A stretch of DNA of 64,000 nt from Staphylotrichum longicolle (lineage: Eukaryota; Ascomycota; Sordariomycetes; Sordariales; Chaetomiaceae): assembly GCA_019096155.1 (NCBI GenBank), contig JAHCVI010000001.1, forward strand, positions 3,348,001-3,412,000, written 5' to 3'. The position numbers and the translations under genes are program-made. Every line of letters begins with the position of its first letter. The stretch's first letter is position 1. Below, one piece after another: positions 20,316 through 31,644 of the stretch. Under the pieces are notes generated by a model. The model was not told the DNA's origin and made no database searches. It was given only the letters and a program-made list of their open reading frames with translations.

Positions 20316-23300
20316 AAGCATGGTGTTTGGGAGAGAAAGGGGTTGGTTTCAGAGGTGCATATAAGGGCCCTGAAGACTTCGTTCAGCGGTCCTACTTTTT
20401 GGGCTTTGCAATGGGCTTTGCAAGGTGTTGCTGCTGCATAGCGGGAGCAGAGCGTGCTGTATGTGGCATGGCTTGGAGTTTTTGTCTGGGATAGAATTCG
20501 AGAGCTACTGGAATACCAAGAGGTGATTTTCTGACGTCGGTTACAATGGCGATCCACAAATCCCATGCTTCGAATCCAGGGTTCATAGAACGCGTTTAAC
20601 GTGGCCTGCCGGTTCTGAGTGATAGCCCTCTCAGGTGAAACAGAGTTTTGTTCGAGACGAGCCAAGGCTGTCAGGGCCGATCTAGCGAGGGAAACACGCA
20701 GCTGGAACGGGGCCGGTTCACGGTAAAAAGGGGCTCGGAACCATGATACCAAGCGGAGCGTCCCAGGATGGTTGTGAGAAGGGGAGCCGGAGAAAACAAA
20801 AGGGTTAAAAGGCAAGGCCGAGGCCAGAGACTTGGGCCAGGGAAATTATTGATCATTTCGCCATCATCCTCAGCGTTCATGCGTCGCGGCGCGGTGCTGC
20901 CCGGCCGCGAATTATGAGTGGAGGACCCAGGGAGAGACGGACAAAGCGCGGTCTTGTCTGGGCTGACGTGGGTGTGATGGGTTTGGCAGGAGAGGCGCAT
21001 CAGGCTGTCTGTTGCGGTCTTCATTCCAGCTGATCCAAGGCCAACTTGTGTCACAGTTATCGCTAAATAACCATACTCTGGTTTCTCGTTTTGTGTTTAT
21101 TCTTGTCTTCGACGTCCAGCAGCGGGGGAATTTGCTGCCCCGCAATTCCATGTGTTTGAATCAGTTGTATTCACACACGCTGTCGTGACCCCTCGGCTTA
21201 CCGCAGTTGGATGCAGCCGCAGGTAGCAGGATGAAGTCATCCCCCACCCAGCCGGAGTTTCCGGGTTTCGTTCAGAAGATGCCGACTTTGCGGGAGCTTT
21301 GGTGCGTGTTGTACGACTTGCAGGAGCGGGGGGCAGACATGACATCTCCCGTCGTTGTTGGGTGCAGGAGGGGAGTGGGTTTGGCCACTGCGGGGCAGGG
21401 GAGACAAGCAGACGATGGAGTGGCGCCGATGATGCAGTGGAGCTTCCCGTTAACGTTACACAGTATGTATTTCCGTACATTACGTGCATTCACAGGGGAT
21501 AGGAGAAGTAATTACGCACATGCCCTCGGGAAACCTGAGCAGCCGTTAAGAAAATGAAGCGCGGAACGAGGACCTCCATCGTAAAACAGCTGGCGTTCGG
21601 CTGATCTGCGTCGAGTCCAAGTGCACAAAGGAGAGCAGTGCCCGGTCCAGCCAGGGCGGCCTGACGGCAGCTGCCAAGCGAAAACTGGACTGGGCTTTGT
21701 CTTGATGGGAGCTGTGTCTGTGAGATGTTGCTGGGAGCACTGGAGTCCAGCCGATCAGTTCGTTGTGCTTCGCCAGGATAATGTGAGATCTCCACCAGGC
21801 GCGCCCTCGGAACGTGATACATGAGCATTCGCCAATAAGTTGCAGTCTTAATTAAGGCAATCAGGAGCCTGCATTTGCGGAACCTGTTCGCTTTGGACCT
21901 TTGAGACAGTCCAGGGCATCACAAACATCTGCTCATAAGCAACCCTAACCCCAGATTCGTCCTCGCTTTCCCTCCTTCCTTCATTCCCTTTCCCCTCATT
22001 CCTCAGCCAAAATACCTTACCCACCTAACAAGCATGGGAGAATAGGAGGAGAGGGCGTGGTTTTGCTGGAGCTGGGATTTCGTATAGCGGTTGTTGTATG
22101 CTCTGGTCTGGGTCGGAAGCAACCAAGTCTGATCTGCACACGCAAGCTTTTGATCCCTTTCATTTCAGGGCGACAGCATGGTCGAAGCCCTGCCCGCTAA
22201 TGTTAGGCCCCCCTTTCTTCTTCCAGCAAAGCCTGAACAGTGAGCCCTTGCGGTGTACGAGTGTCAGGGGATCCGAACTCCAGCGCAACCCGAGCCTGCG
22301 ACGGCCTCTCTTTTCCAAGATGAATGATCACGCAGGTGGATAATACAGCAACCGATTACACAACCGTCAGACGATACGAAAAGAACTCGAATCTGCCTCA
22401 ATGCTTCGACCACGGCATGTTGACACCATCGACGGCTGGCCATTGGGCTGCTCATTTGTCCGCCGCGCCTGGACTCGAGAGGGATTGGTGGACGGCGTTG
22501 CTCACCCGACTTACTCCACACCTGTTTCACGCCCGGCAAAGGATCCGGAGGGCTCGTCGCTCCCGCTGTCACAGTTCAGCTCAAGCACTGCTGTGATGGG
22601 ATCGACTCGAGGGTGTGCAGATGCCTTGGTATCGACGATTAGTAAAGCCCACATCTCTCCTGTCGACTCTCCCGAGTCAACAAAACAAGAACCCTTGAGA
22701 CCAAGGGCTCTGGTCGAGAAAACATAGCGTTTCAGCCTGTCTTTTGACGACATCAATCGGTTCGGGTGACGGCCTGGGCTGCGTGCATGTGCATGGAGAG
22801 AGCTCGGGTCTAACGTTATCCTCATCGGTGTCTAGCACGGCCCGCATGCGTCAAATAAGACCGGATTGCACGCTGTGAATCGCCTTGTCGGCAAAACCAC
22901 GCCATTCGAAACGGTAGCGATGAGCTGCTGTGCACAAGAAGAACCGAAGCGGCGTTGTTGGGGAACTTGTTGAGGGCAGTGATCTGACGATACCGCACTG
23001 TTTCTGGGCTGTCAAGAGACCAAGAACCTGCAGCTGAACGCTGTTGTGAAGACCCACCCTGCCGGGCTTGAGTGGCGCACCACCTCAGCACACTTTTATT
23101 TGGGCTGCTGGGCTGCTGGAATGCTGGAGCGCGGCACTGTCTGGGTCGCCTAAACAGTGCAGTGGCCCCTCAAGGGACAAAACCACTTGCAGCGTCGTGT
23201 CGCAACCAAAAGAAAGCAGGAAGCAGGGACGGTGGTTTCACCGCACTGTGCAACAAGCACCTACAGTGGGCTCATATACAGTGCCCGGCCGTTATGGCCA

Positions 23301-24288
23301 CGGAGCCGGGGGAGGCAAAAGGCGGCTTGGCAGTCGGGTAGGTGGCAGGGCTGGCTGTCATCCACCACAGCCCTCCTTCGTGGCTTCCGAGTCGAGTTCT
23401 GTCATGGAACAGATCCATCCGTCTGAATGATGCAACTTGGAGAGGAGTTGCGCTTGCCTGGCATCTCGTTTTGCACCAGACTCGAACCTGAAGTGTCATT
23501 GAAAAGAGACATGTCAAACTAAGATAGTCTCGGTTCATGGATTTTTGATGGGATCAGGAGGACGCACGCCCTTGTATTTCACCGAGTCGGCCCAAACCAG
23601 CGACTCCCGTGGCAGCCCTCGCCGAGCGAAACAAGCTGGGGGGCAATCAACCGTTCCCCTCGGCCACAGCGGGAAATCCAGTTGTCGTTTTGCCAGGTCC
23701 CGCCAGGCCCTGCCAGGCTCTGCCACGCACAACGCAGTTGCACGCACAGCGTCGCAGCCCAGCCCAGCACACAGACCACTGGGCCACTGGGATTCGGGGT
23801 CCTTGCCCGCCTCCCTCGCGAGGAATTTGGCCCTGGCCGATTCCAATATCGTGACATCCTCGCTCTGCACTTGTTTTTGCCCCAGGGCATTCGTCTAGAA
23901 CAAGCCGGTCTGCGACTCGACCCTGTGGGACAAATGCCGACTCGGCCATCGACGCCGCTGCGTTAAGCCCGCAACTGGAACTGAGGGCCATCAGCACGAA
24001 GTCCCAGTGCACGTCTCTCTCCTGGATCAGCGGGACGACAGCAGGAATCCCAATTCCCGTCCCCCAGCGCCCGTCATTCACCAGTCAGATTTGCTGGTGC
24101 CAAACGTGAACCACAAGCACCACACACCCAGCACGCACCACACCAAGCGACCGCCTCCTCCTCCGCCTCCTCCACCAAATCTCGAACCCATCCTCTTTCC
24201 CTTCCTCCCCTCCCCTCGCCTGCATTCTTTCCTCTCTCCTTCCTGCAGCCACGCAGTTTTCCCGTCGCGGGCCAGCGAGAGCAGGACC
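20316..24288. other. About 4 kb without a recognisable gene (upstream region of the LAMMER kinase)
   Basis: No open frame on either strand carries a domain or a credible exon chain. The left edge is the 3' UTR of the sideroflexin gene. The last few hundred bases before 24289, rich in CCTCC and CCACC runs, should be the kinase leader; the kinase frame stays open back to about 24007 but without an ATG. Confidence 0.55.
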
Positions 24289-26723
24289 ATGTCGACGCCG
24301 ACCACTGCGACCGCAACGCTGCCGCACTACAGCCCACACCATTTCCGCTATTCTCACCACCAGCACCCGCCGTATACCCCGTCCAACTCGTCATCGTACC
24401 GCCCACCGAACCCAATCCTCCCGCCTGCCTCCCGTCTGGCCGCCTACCCGTCGCCCGGCTACTCCTCTGCTGCGAGCCACACGTCGGCAAATGGGATTGC
24501 CGCGGTGGCCTCTGACCATCACACCAGACTGCCTCCGCACGACGCTGTCGATGCGACATCCCGGCTCGACCACCTCTACACAACCATGCCCGCAGGCTCG
24601 CACGCCGCCCAGCCTCCGTCGGAGCCACAACCCCCTCGCAAAAAGAGGCGATCGCGGGAGCCCGACTGGAATACCTTCTACAAGAACGGCCTGCCCAAGG
24701 AGATCATCGTCATTGACGACACACCCGAGCCCGAGCGGTCAAATGCCGCGACCGTCGCCGCGCAGTCGCTGACCAACGGCCGGCAGCACGTCGCTGCTAA
24801 TGGTGCGAATGGCTCCGCGGCCAAAAAGCGGAAGCGAGACGACGAGCCGACGCCCTACGACCCGGTTCACCACAGTGCTGCCATCGGCTCTCACACGCCC
24901 AGCAAGTCTACCGCGGCGAGCGACCGCACAAATTCAGCCATCCACACGACGGCAGCGACGTCGCTCGGGTCGCTTTCGTCTAATGGCCAGTACGAGTATG
25001 AGACACAACCCGGCCAGAAGCGCAAAAGAACGACCCGCCAGCAGATCGCCAACGAAGCGAGACGCCGCGAGGCCGCGATATTTACCGATGCACTCGCCCA
25101 CTATCGGCCACCGCCCTATCCCCCCAAGAAGGCCCGTGACGTGCACATCAAGGTGGTACCCGATGTAAGTAGCCGTATCTCGCCCCTCGCACTGGGAATC
25201 TGTCCCAGGTTGCTGACCACCCGCGCAACCAGCCCCCGCACAGCAAGAACATCCGTGTCGATGATGACGATGGCCACTATATTGTGGTCCCAGACAACGA
25301 CCTGACCGATCGGTGTAAGTACTCGCAGCGGATGATTTGAGCGATCTGAAGTATTTTAAGGCACGGATGGGACTGATGGGATTTTTGGACGGCAGATCAA
25401 ATGGTCAAGCTGCTCGGGCAAGGCACGTTTGGAAAGGTCGTACAGGCAAGGGACAAGGCGGCCGACAAGCTTGTCGCCATCAAGATCATCCGCTCGGTCC
25501 AGAAATACCGCGAGGCGAGCAAGATCGAACTTCGGGTCCTCGAGACGCTCCGAGCCAACGACGAGGAGAACCGGAACCGCTGCATCCACTTCCGCGATTG
25601 CTTCGACTACCGTGGCCACATCTGCATCGTCATGGACCTTCTCGGCCAGAGCGTGTTTGACTTCTTGAAGAGCAACAGCTTTGTGCCCTTCCCCAACAGC
25701 CAGATACAGAATTTTGCCCGCCAACTCTTGACCAGCGTCGCATGTAAGGAACATCTCCCACTCCTCCTCTCTGGATCCCGTCGCTGACGCCAAGCAGTTC
25801 TTCATGATCTCAACTTGATTCACACCGATCTGAAGCCAGAGAACATCCTCCTCTGCCACAACGAGTACCAAACGTTCACCTACAATCGGAAGATCCCGTC
25901 GGCCAGCACGAGCAACAGCAACCGTCAGGCCAGCCAAAGAAAGGTCTTACTGGACACCGAGATTCGGTTGATTGATTTTGGTTCCGCAACCTTCCAGGAC
26001 GAGTACCATTCGTCAGTCGTGTCTACCCGCCACTACCGGGCGCCCGAGATCATCCTCGGGCTCGGGTGGTCGTACCCTTGCGACATTTGGAGCATAGGAT
26101 GCATCTTGGTCGAGTTCTTTACCGGAGACGCCCTCTTCCAAACGCACGATAATCTCGAGCATCTGGCCATGATGGAAGCCGTGGTAGACGCGAGGATCGA
26201 CGTGTCCCTTGTCCAGCAGGTCAACAGGATGACGAGAAACGGAGGGAACCCGGCCTCCAAGTGCGTATCACGAGCTTATTTTCAGCCGAGCATGGCACTA
26301 ACCCATCAGCAGGTACTTTAAACGTCTCAAGCTCGACTACCCTACTCCAGAGACGACTCGGGCTTCGAGGAGATTTGTCAAGGCTATGAAGAGGCTACCC
26401 GTATGTGTTTGTCTGTCTTGACTGCATGTAGCAGGTTGGCTAACGTTTCGCAGGATATCATTCCCCCCACGACCAAGTTCATGGGGCAATTTCTGGATCT
26501 TCTCCAAAAGATCTTTGTTTACGACCCCGCTCAACGGATCACGGCGAAGCAGGCCTTGCAACACCCCTGGTTCCGAGAGGTCGCACATCCCGATGACGGC
26601 ACCGAAGCCGCGCGGATACGTGCCGACAAGATGAGGATGCGGGAGCGGGAGCGGGAGCGGGAGCGGGAGCAGTCGGGTGCCAGCCATGGCCCCGTTGTGG
26701 AGGAGCGGTCGGTACGAAGGTGA
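24289..26723 (+). CDS. lkh1: LAMMER (CLK/Kns1/Lkh1) dual-specificity protein kinase
   Basis: Six exons, 24289-25164, 25233-25314, 25396-25743, 25798-26260, 26313-26400 and 26454-26723, give 708 residues. The N-terminal 290 residues are low-complexity and basic, with NLS-like PRKKRRSREP and AKKRKRDDE. The kinase domain begins near 320: GQGTFGKV 327-334, VAIK Lys349, HTDLKPEN 444-451, DFG 495-497, APE 517-519. The family motif reads EHLAMMEA at 556-563. A Ser/Asn-rich insert of about 20 residues sits between the catalytic loop and DFG, as in other LAMMER kinases. The C-terminus has six Arg-Glu pairs encoded by a 6-bp repeat. LAMMER kinases phosphorylate SR-type splicing factors and affect growth, flocculation and development in fungi. 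All five introns are 52-81 nt, and every junction restores conserved sequence. Confidence 0.95.
26636..26671 (+). repeat. 6-bp coding repeat (GGGAGC units) near the kinase C-terminus
   Basis: Tandem GGGAGC units in the last exon encode alternating Arg-Glu. The tract is short and in frame, so copy-number change would lengthen or shorten the charged tail without a frameshift. Confidence 0.7.
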
Positions 26724-28243
26724 CGGTCGACCATCAAAAGGGCGATGTGTTCTGCCTGACAGCATATCGTGCTGTAAACGGCAGAAGAGGGGAGCTTACG
26801 ACGGAACGTTTCGCACACATTCGGTATATGATATTACACTTAGGGATTCGCCATCTGCATCTTGTTGGCGGGAAGCCGCGGACGTCGACTCGGAGGAGAG
26901 AGTAGGGAAGGGGATTTTTCGGTATCAATTCTCAACCGCGTTTTGTGGGGTGGCCAGGCATCATAATGAATCGGTGGATAAGGGCGTTGATTCCGGTTTT
27001 TTAGAACCCCCGGCTCTCATGGCTGGGATTCGCGCCAGCAGCAGGCGGAGGCGACTTACTATATATCCGGCACCGGTTCCAATGAGCAGAGTGATACCTC
27101 GCTGTATCCCATGAATGCCGCTGATCATGTGTTTCTATCGTTTGAGATAAAGTCGTGTTAACTTCTCAACGGGGGAGTTGAGAGCGTGAGCTCTGCGAGA
27201 TCGTCGGTTTCCCCCTGTCCCAAAATTGAGTCTTCGTTTACTGACCTGCGCAGGCGGATTGTCCATTTAAGGGTGTTGTTTACACCGAGCAAACTCGACA
27301 GACAGTCAACGTTTCAAGATCTGCCCCAAGGAGCGTATCGGGGGTCGAGTGGGCCAGCCACAGTTCCAAATCTCCTCGACCATCCCTTCTCTAACGATTG
27401 AATCCCAAGCACATTATCCTGCAACTAAAGCCCGTCGATTACGGACCACTCAGGGGAACACAAGAACCCCTAGATCTTTAACAAGTACCTCAGCCTTTCG
27501 GAGACCTACTCCCACTAATCACCACTAACCCAGATACTCCCCACGACAACCATAAACCAACGCCACCTTATCCCATCCCATACACATCATGATCATGTCT
27601 TTTCTCCCTGCTCTCCGTCCCGGCTTCACCAACGCCAACGCCAACGCCATCACCGCCACCAGGACGAAAACAATGACCTGCCTGAATGTTAAAGAGGTAC
27701 TGTTGGATATCTATCACCACGGTATGCCCACCGTTGCCCATAGTAAATGAGCACAGAATTGTGGAATTGATCGTCTATTTTTCTTCTTCCTGCAGACAAG
27801 GATGAGAGGAAAGAGAGGGAAAGAGGGAAAGAGGGAAAGAGGGAAAGAGGGAAAGAGGGAAAGAGGGAAAGAGGGAAAGAAAATGGGTAGCGAGTACATA
27901 CCATGCCGGTGGTCAGGTTCGTGAAAGAAAAGGAAACGTAGACAGGAAACACTCATCGGTACCCTAGTGCTCAACTTGGAGAACTCATTTCAGTGACAGC
28001 CAAGTTACTGGGCACTTACATGCAGTGACAGACCATGACCGGTCGATGGGGCAGCCATGGTACCAAGTAATATATCAGACAAAAGCCACCCATGAGTGAG
28101 TTGTTGAGCAAAGGGTATCAAGGTTCTCTATAGCACCCAACTCTGTGATCTATCCCTCTATACCGCCAGGCAAAAGCGTCCTATTCCAACCATCTATAGT
28201 ATCCTCGCACCCACACTGCCCTGAAACCAAACACGCCACATCC
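26724..28243. other. Convergent 3' spacer between the LAMMER kinase and tRNase Z genes
   Basis: No supported gene was found. The spacer contains a purine-rich 8-bp minisatellite near 27811-27880 and otherwise moderately AT-rich sequence. Both neighbours end here, so it should carry their 3' UTRs. Confidence 0.55.
27811..27880 (+). repeat. 8-bp minisatellite, unit AAGAGGGA, about 7-8 copies
   Basis: Seven exact copies of AAGAGGGA run from 27821 to 27876, flanked by degenerate partial copies. One strand is pure purine, so triplex or slippage is possible. It lies in the spacer between two convergent genes, and the array is too short and spacer-free to be a CRISPR. Confidence 0.9.
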
Positions 28244-31162
28244 TCACCCTTCCTCTTCCCTCTCCCCCTCCCTCAACAACTCCCTCAGCGCCGGCAAAAA
28301 CGCCTTGGCCTGCTTAAACTCGCCCAGCTTGACCCGCATCAAATCAAACGCAAACAGTACCTCGACGTCCCTCTTCCCATCCGTCTTGAGCGCCGCCTCG
28401 TTCACAACGGGCAGCTTGGGGTACCGCTGGCTGAAATGCGTGAGCAGGATGCGGCGCGCCTCCATGTCCCGCCCCACACCCAGCGCTTCCGACAACGTCG
28501 AATGCTTCTTGGCGAGGGCGTCGCCGCCGAGCTCGTCGTCAAAGGTGCACTCGTGGATGAGCAGGTGCGCACCCTTGCCAAGCTCGGCAAACGGTCGCGA
28601 GGGCCGGCAGTCGCCCGAATAGGCGAGCTTGAGACCCGTGTCCGGAAAGGTGAGGACCAGTGCGGTGGCTTCGAAGCAGTGGTCGACGAAACAAGCTTCG
28701 ATGTTAGGAAGCGGGGTGGCAACGGCGTCGTAGCCTGCAGGGAAGTGCGGCCGGCCGATGCCGCCTGGTTGCGGGCGGCCGCCGATGCTCTTGAGGGCGA
28801 CGGGGACGAGGCGGTCCGGGGCGAGGTCCTGAACTTGGTGGAACTCGCGCACAAAGTCCTGGTACTTGGGCGTGGCGATGATGGCGAGCTTGCTGTCGGA
28901 GGTGAGCTGGCGCCAGTGGGCAATGACGTTGATAGTGCCGAGGTGGTGGTCGGCATGGGCATGGCTGATGTAGATGGCGCGGAGGTCCTTGAGAATGTCG
29001 TCAGCACCCTGGTAGCCAAAGGCGCGACGGAGTTGGCCGAGGGTGTTCTCGCCGCAGTCGAAGAGGTAGTTGCCCCAGCCGGGAACCCGAATCAGGGTGG
29101 CCGACACGTTGCGGTACTTGGACGGCATCGCCGAGCCCGTGCCGAGAGGGACGATCTCAGTCTCTGGGCATGGTAGGTCGCGTTGCACCTCAGCGGCTTC
29201 GGCGAGAAACGACGGGTTTGAGACGAACTTGTAGGCGGTGCTTGCCAATCCTAATACTTGTGGTGCACCATTCGTCAACTCCACGATGGGCTCCCGCGTG
29301 TCCATGACTGGAACGGCAGTGTCGGCGAGGAACATCTGTTTCGGCGCAAGTTGGTACTGGAGCCCCGCACGGCCGACCTCGGTGACCAGCTCTAGTTCTG
29401 GTCCGACGCTGGCCGTCGGGTTGGTATCAAAGATGGGAAGAGGAAACCTCTCCTTGTCGATGCGATTCATCTTGATGAGCTGCGACATGGGGGACTCGAG
29501 CGCGGGGACATTGGGACACACGGCGCTGCCGAGCACGATGTGTTTGACTGTTGAATGCGCCTCAACGAACTGCCGCACGCCGGGGCTGCCGAGAGAGACG
29601 CCATCGGAAAGGATCCAGTACATGACATCGATGCCCTCCATGATCTCTGGGTTCGAAAACTCGGGCCGTTGGATCAAGTGGTCGATGAGATCCGCAGAGG
29701 GTATGTCCACAACGGCAAAGCCATGGCCCTTGATAGTGGCTCCAAGAACCATGTCTGGGGTAACGGTGCTCCCGTCCTTCGCAAGCACGCTCTCCCCCGC
29801 CGTGAGCTTCCTGAAATCCGGCTTGGCTACGCCGAGCCTGTTGGCCGCCTCGACGTCGAACTTGCCACGCCGGGAGTGGCCTTTGACGATGTAGCACATG
29901 GATTGCTTGGACGGCTGCGTACTGGGAAGTTGTTCGATCTGTGATGCGGGCCAAGGCAACCGGACGAGCACCTTGGTGTCGGGGCTCTCGGAGGCGGGCG
30001 GCCCAGTGTACGGCTGGATGTGGCCTTGGTCGTTTCTAATAAATATCTTCGCGGGGAGCCGCACGTCGGCAAGCCTCATCTCGCGCAGGGTGTCAAGATT
30101 CCACTTGGAACTGAACATGTCCTTGACGACGGACTGGCGGATGTTCTGGTTGGCCTCCTCCGTGGCGACATCCTCCTCAGATCCGGCCTCAGAGCTTGAA
30201 GACGGGCTCAGCTTCCGCTTCTTGGGTGACTGGTGCCCAGGGGTGTGGACTCTTGAATCCTCGGTGGAGAGCGGGATGGACCAGACCTTGATGTTCTCGT
30301 CTTCGTAGTCGGGCTCTCCCTCTTTTCCCGCGTGGCGGCGGGGGTCGTGACGCACCTCCCTGGGCTCAACAGGCATGGCCTTCCGCAGGATGAAGCGGCG
30401 GGCCGAGGCCAACAGGTGTATCAGGTTCTTCCCGCCGTGTATGTTCAGATGCGTGAGGACCGCCTTCGCCTCCTTCTTCCCATCGCTCCGGCGCTGCTTG
30501 TTGACCTGCTCAACGTCGGCGGCCGAGGCGGCCTTGAGGTCGGCGAGGGTGAGGATCATGCCGAGCAGGCCGCCGGTGGTGTCCCAGTCGATGCGGCCGG
30601 TCAGGAAGATGTCGTGGATCTTTGCGAGCGAGATCTTGCGCTGGACCATGTTGCGCTGGGTGCCCTCGGCCATGCGGCCAAAGAGGTAGCGGCGGTTGTC
30701 GAAGTGCAGCATGACGCAGCCCCCCGGCGTGTCGGCCGTGGGGGTGCTCACGATCTGCACGTAGCACAGCATGCCGGTTGGTGGAGGAAGACGGGTGATG
30801 GCGGGGTGGTGCTTCCCGAGGGAGGGTGCGACGGCGGTGGCAGGGAGGAGAACAAAGCGACCAGTGCCAGATCGTTTGGTGGGCCAGGCGCTGATGATGC
30901 GGTGGACGATGGTATTCGGGAAGAGCGAGCTCAGCCTCGGAGAAGCGAGCGGGATGTTGACGAGGGGAGACGGGCGTTTAGCTTGACGTCGGGCGAGGAA
31001 GTGGAAGCAGCGAGCAACGGGTTGCTGGGTTTGGACCTGCAACGACAACGACAATGGCAACGATAACGACAAGGGCAGAGTGGGGAGTGTGGACGACGAT
31101 GGCAGGCGCAGTGTGCTTGACGACCGGGAGACACGCACGATCTTTGCAGTTGCTGCGTGCAT
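28244..31162 (-). CDS. trz1: Long-form tRNase Z (tRNA 3'-end endonuclease, ELAC2/Trz1)
   Basis: A single exon encodes 972 residues from the first ATG at 31162. The enzyme removes 3' trailers from precursor tRNAs. The C-terminal metallo-beta-lactamase half begins with EIVPLGTGSAMPSKYRNVSA and contains the zinc motif SHAHADHH (His734, His736, Asp738, His739). Later segments LAYSGDCRPS and LLIHECTFDD also fit. The N-terminal half is the inactive duplicate typical of long tRNase Z (MLHFDNRRYLFG, LTGRIDWDTTGGLLGM). The first 130 residues lack Asp and Glu entirely and are rich in Arg, Ser and Leu, as expected of a mitochondrial presequence. A second in-frame ATG at 30772 (MLCYVQIVST) would give an 842-residue form starting at the conserved region. 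This suggests mitochondrial and nuclear/cytosolic forms from one gene. No intron is needed. Confidence 0.95.
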   Translation of the reverse strand: MHAATAKIVRVSRSSSTLRLPSSSTLPTLPLSLSLPLSLSLQVQTQQPVARCFHFLARRQAKRPSPLVNIPLASPRLSSLFPNTIVHRIISAWPTKRSGTGRFVLLPATAVAPSLGKHHPAITRLPPPTGMLCYVQIVSTPTADTPGGCVMLHFDNRRYLFGRMAEGTQRNMVQRKISLAKIHDIFLTGRIDWDTTGGLLGMILTLADLKAASAADVEQVNKQRRSDGKKEAKAVLTHLNIHGGKNLIHLLASARRFILRKAMPVEPREVRHDPRRHAGKEGEPDYEDENIKVWSIPLSTEDSRVHTPGHQSPKKRKLSPSSSSEAGSEEDVATEEANQNIRQSVVKDMFSSKWNLDTLREMRLADVRLPAKIFIRNDQGHIQPYTGPPASESPDTKVLVRLPWPASQIEQLPSTQPSKQSMCYIVKGHSRRGKFDVEAANRLGVAKPDFRKLTAGESVLAKDGSTVTPDMVLGATIKGHGFAVVDIPSADLIDHLIQRPEFSNPEIMEGIDVMYWILSDGVSLGSPGVRQFVEAHSTVKHIVLGSAVCPNVPALESPMSQLIKMNRIDKERFPLPIFDTNPTASVGPELELVTEVGRAGLQYQLAPKQMFLADTAVPVMDTREPIVELTNGAPQVLGLASTAYKFVSNPSFLAEAAEVQRDLPCPETEIVPLGTGSAMPSKYRNVSATLIRVPGWGNYLFDCGENTLGQLRRAFGYQGADDILKDLRAIYISHAHADHHLGTINVIAHWRQLTSDSKLAIIATPKYQDFVREFHQVQDLAPDRLVPVALKSIGGRPQPGGIGRPHFPAGYDAVATPLPNIEACFVDHCFEATALVLTFPDTGLKLAYSGDCRPSRPFAELGKGAHLLIHECTFDDELGGDALAKKHSTLSEALGVGRDMEARRILLTHFSQRYPKLPVVNEAALKTDGKRDVEVLFAFDLMRVKLGEFKQAKAFLPALRELLREGEREEEG

Positions 31163-31644
31163 GGAGCCTCTCTGCACTCTGAACGCCGCTTCCCTCGTTT
31201 CTATACCTGCAGCGACTGCCCCGTTTTCATCGGTAGGTATGTTCCGCCGTCGGGGAAGCCGCAACTCTGGCCGAATGACGAGTCTATGCGCTGCGGCAAC
31301 TGCGCGTGGAATGCGGCTGCACTTTTTTTCTGCTGGCCGATTGGGCTCGCCGACTGGGGCTCACACCGATGTAAGTGACTCATTCGGCAGGCGGTGTGGA
31401 AGTAAAAGGGTTAGGGTTACAACTCGATGACTGGAGCCTCCCTCGACAGACCTGAGGGAAGACGGTGACATCGACCTAGAGGAACAAATGAGAAGGACAC
31501 TGTTGACTGCCGCCGTATACCCATCTATAATGGCCTCGTTCATGTCTCATACAGACCACATGTATCTTGCTTGTGGCACGCCGCTCAGCTCTATGCCATA
31601 TCCCCCTTTCACCACTCCCCACTACCCCCTACCCTTGAGCCCAA
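31163..31644. promoter_or_regulatory. Spacer between the App1 3' end and the tRNase Z start
   Basis: Only about 480 bp separate the two tandem genes. It should hold the App1 3' UTR and the tRNase Z promoter. No coding signal was seen beyond an in-frame extension of the tRNase Z frame that lacks an ATG. Confidence 0.4.

Noticed and set aside
19416..20321. 301-codon minus-strand open frame
   Set aside because: It is a shadow of the sideroflexin exons; the sense strand has the conserved HPDTGE signature and spliced structure.
27811..27880. CRISPR-like array
   Set aside because: Units are 8 bp and directly adjacent without spacers, and the host is a fungus.
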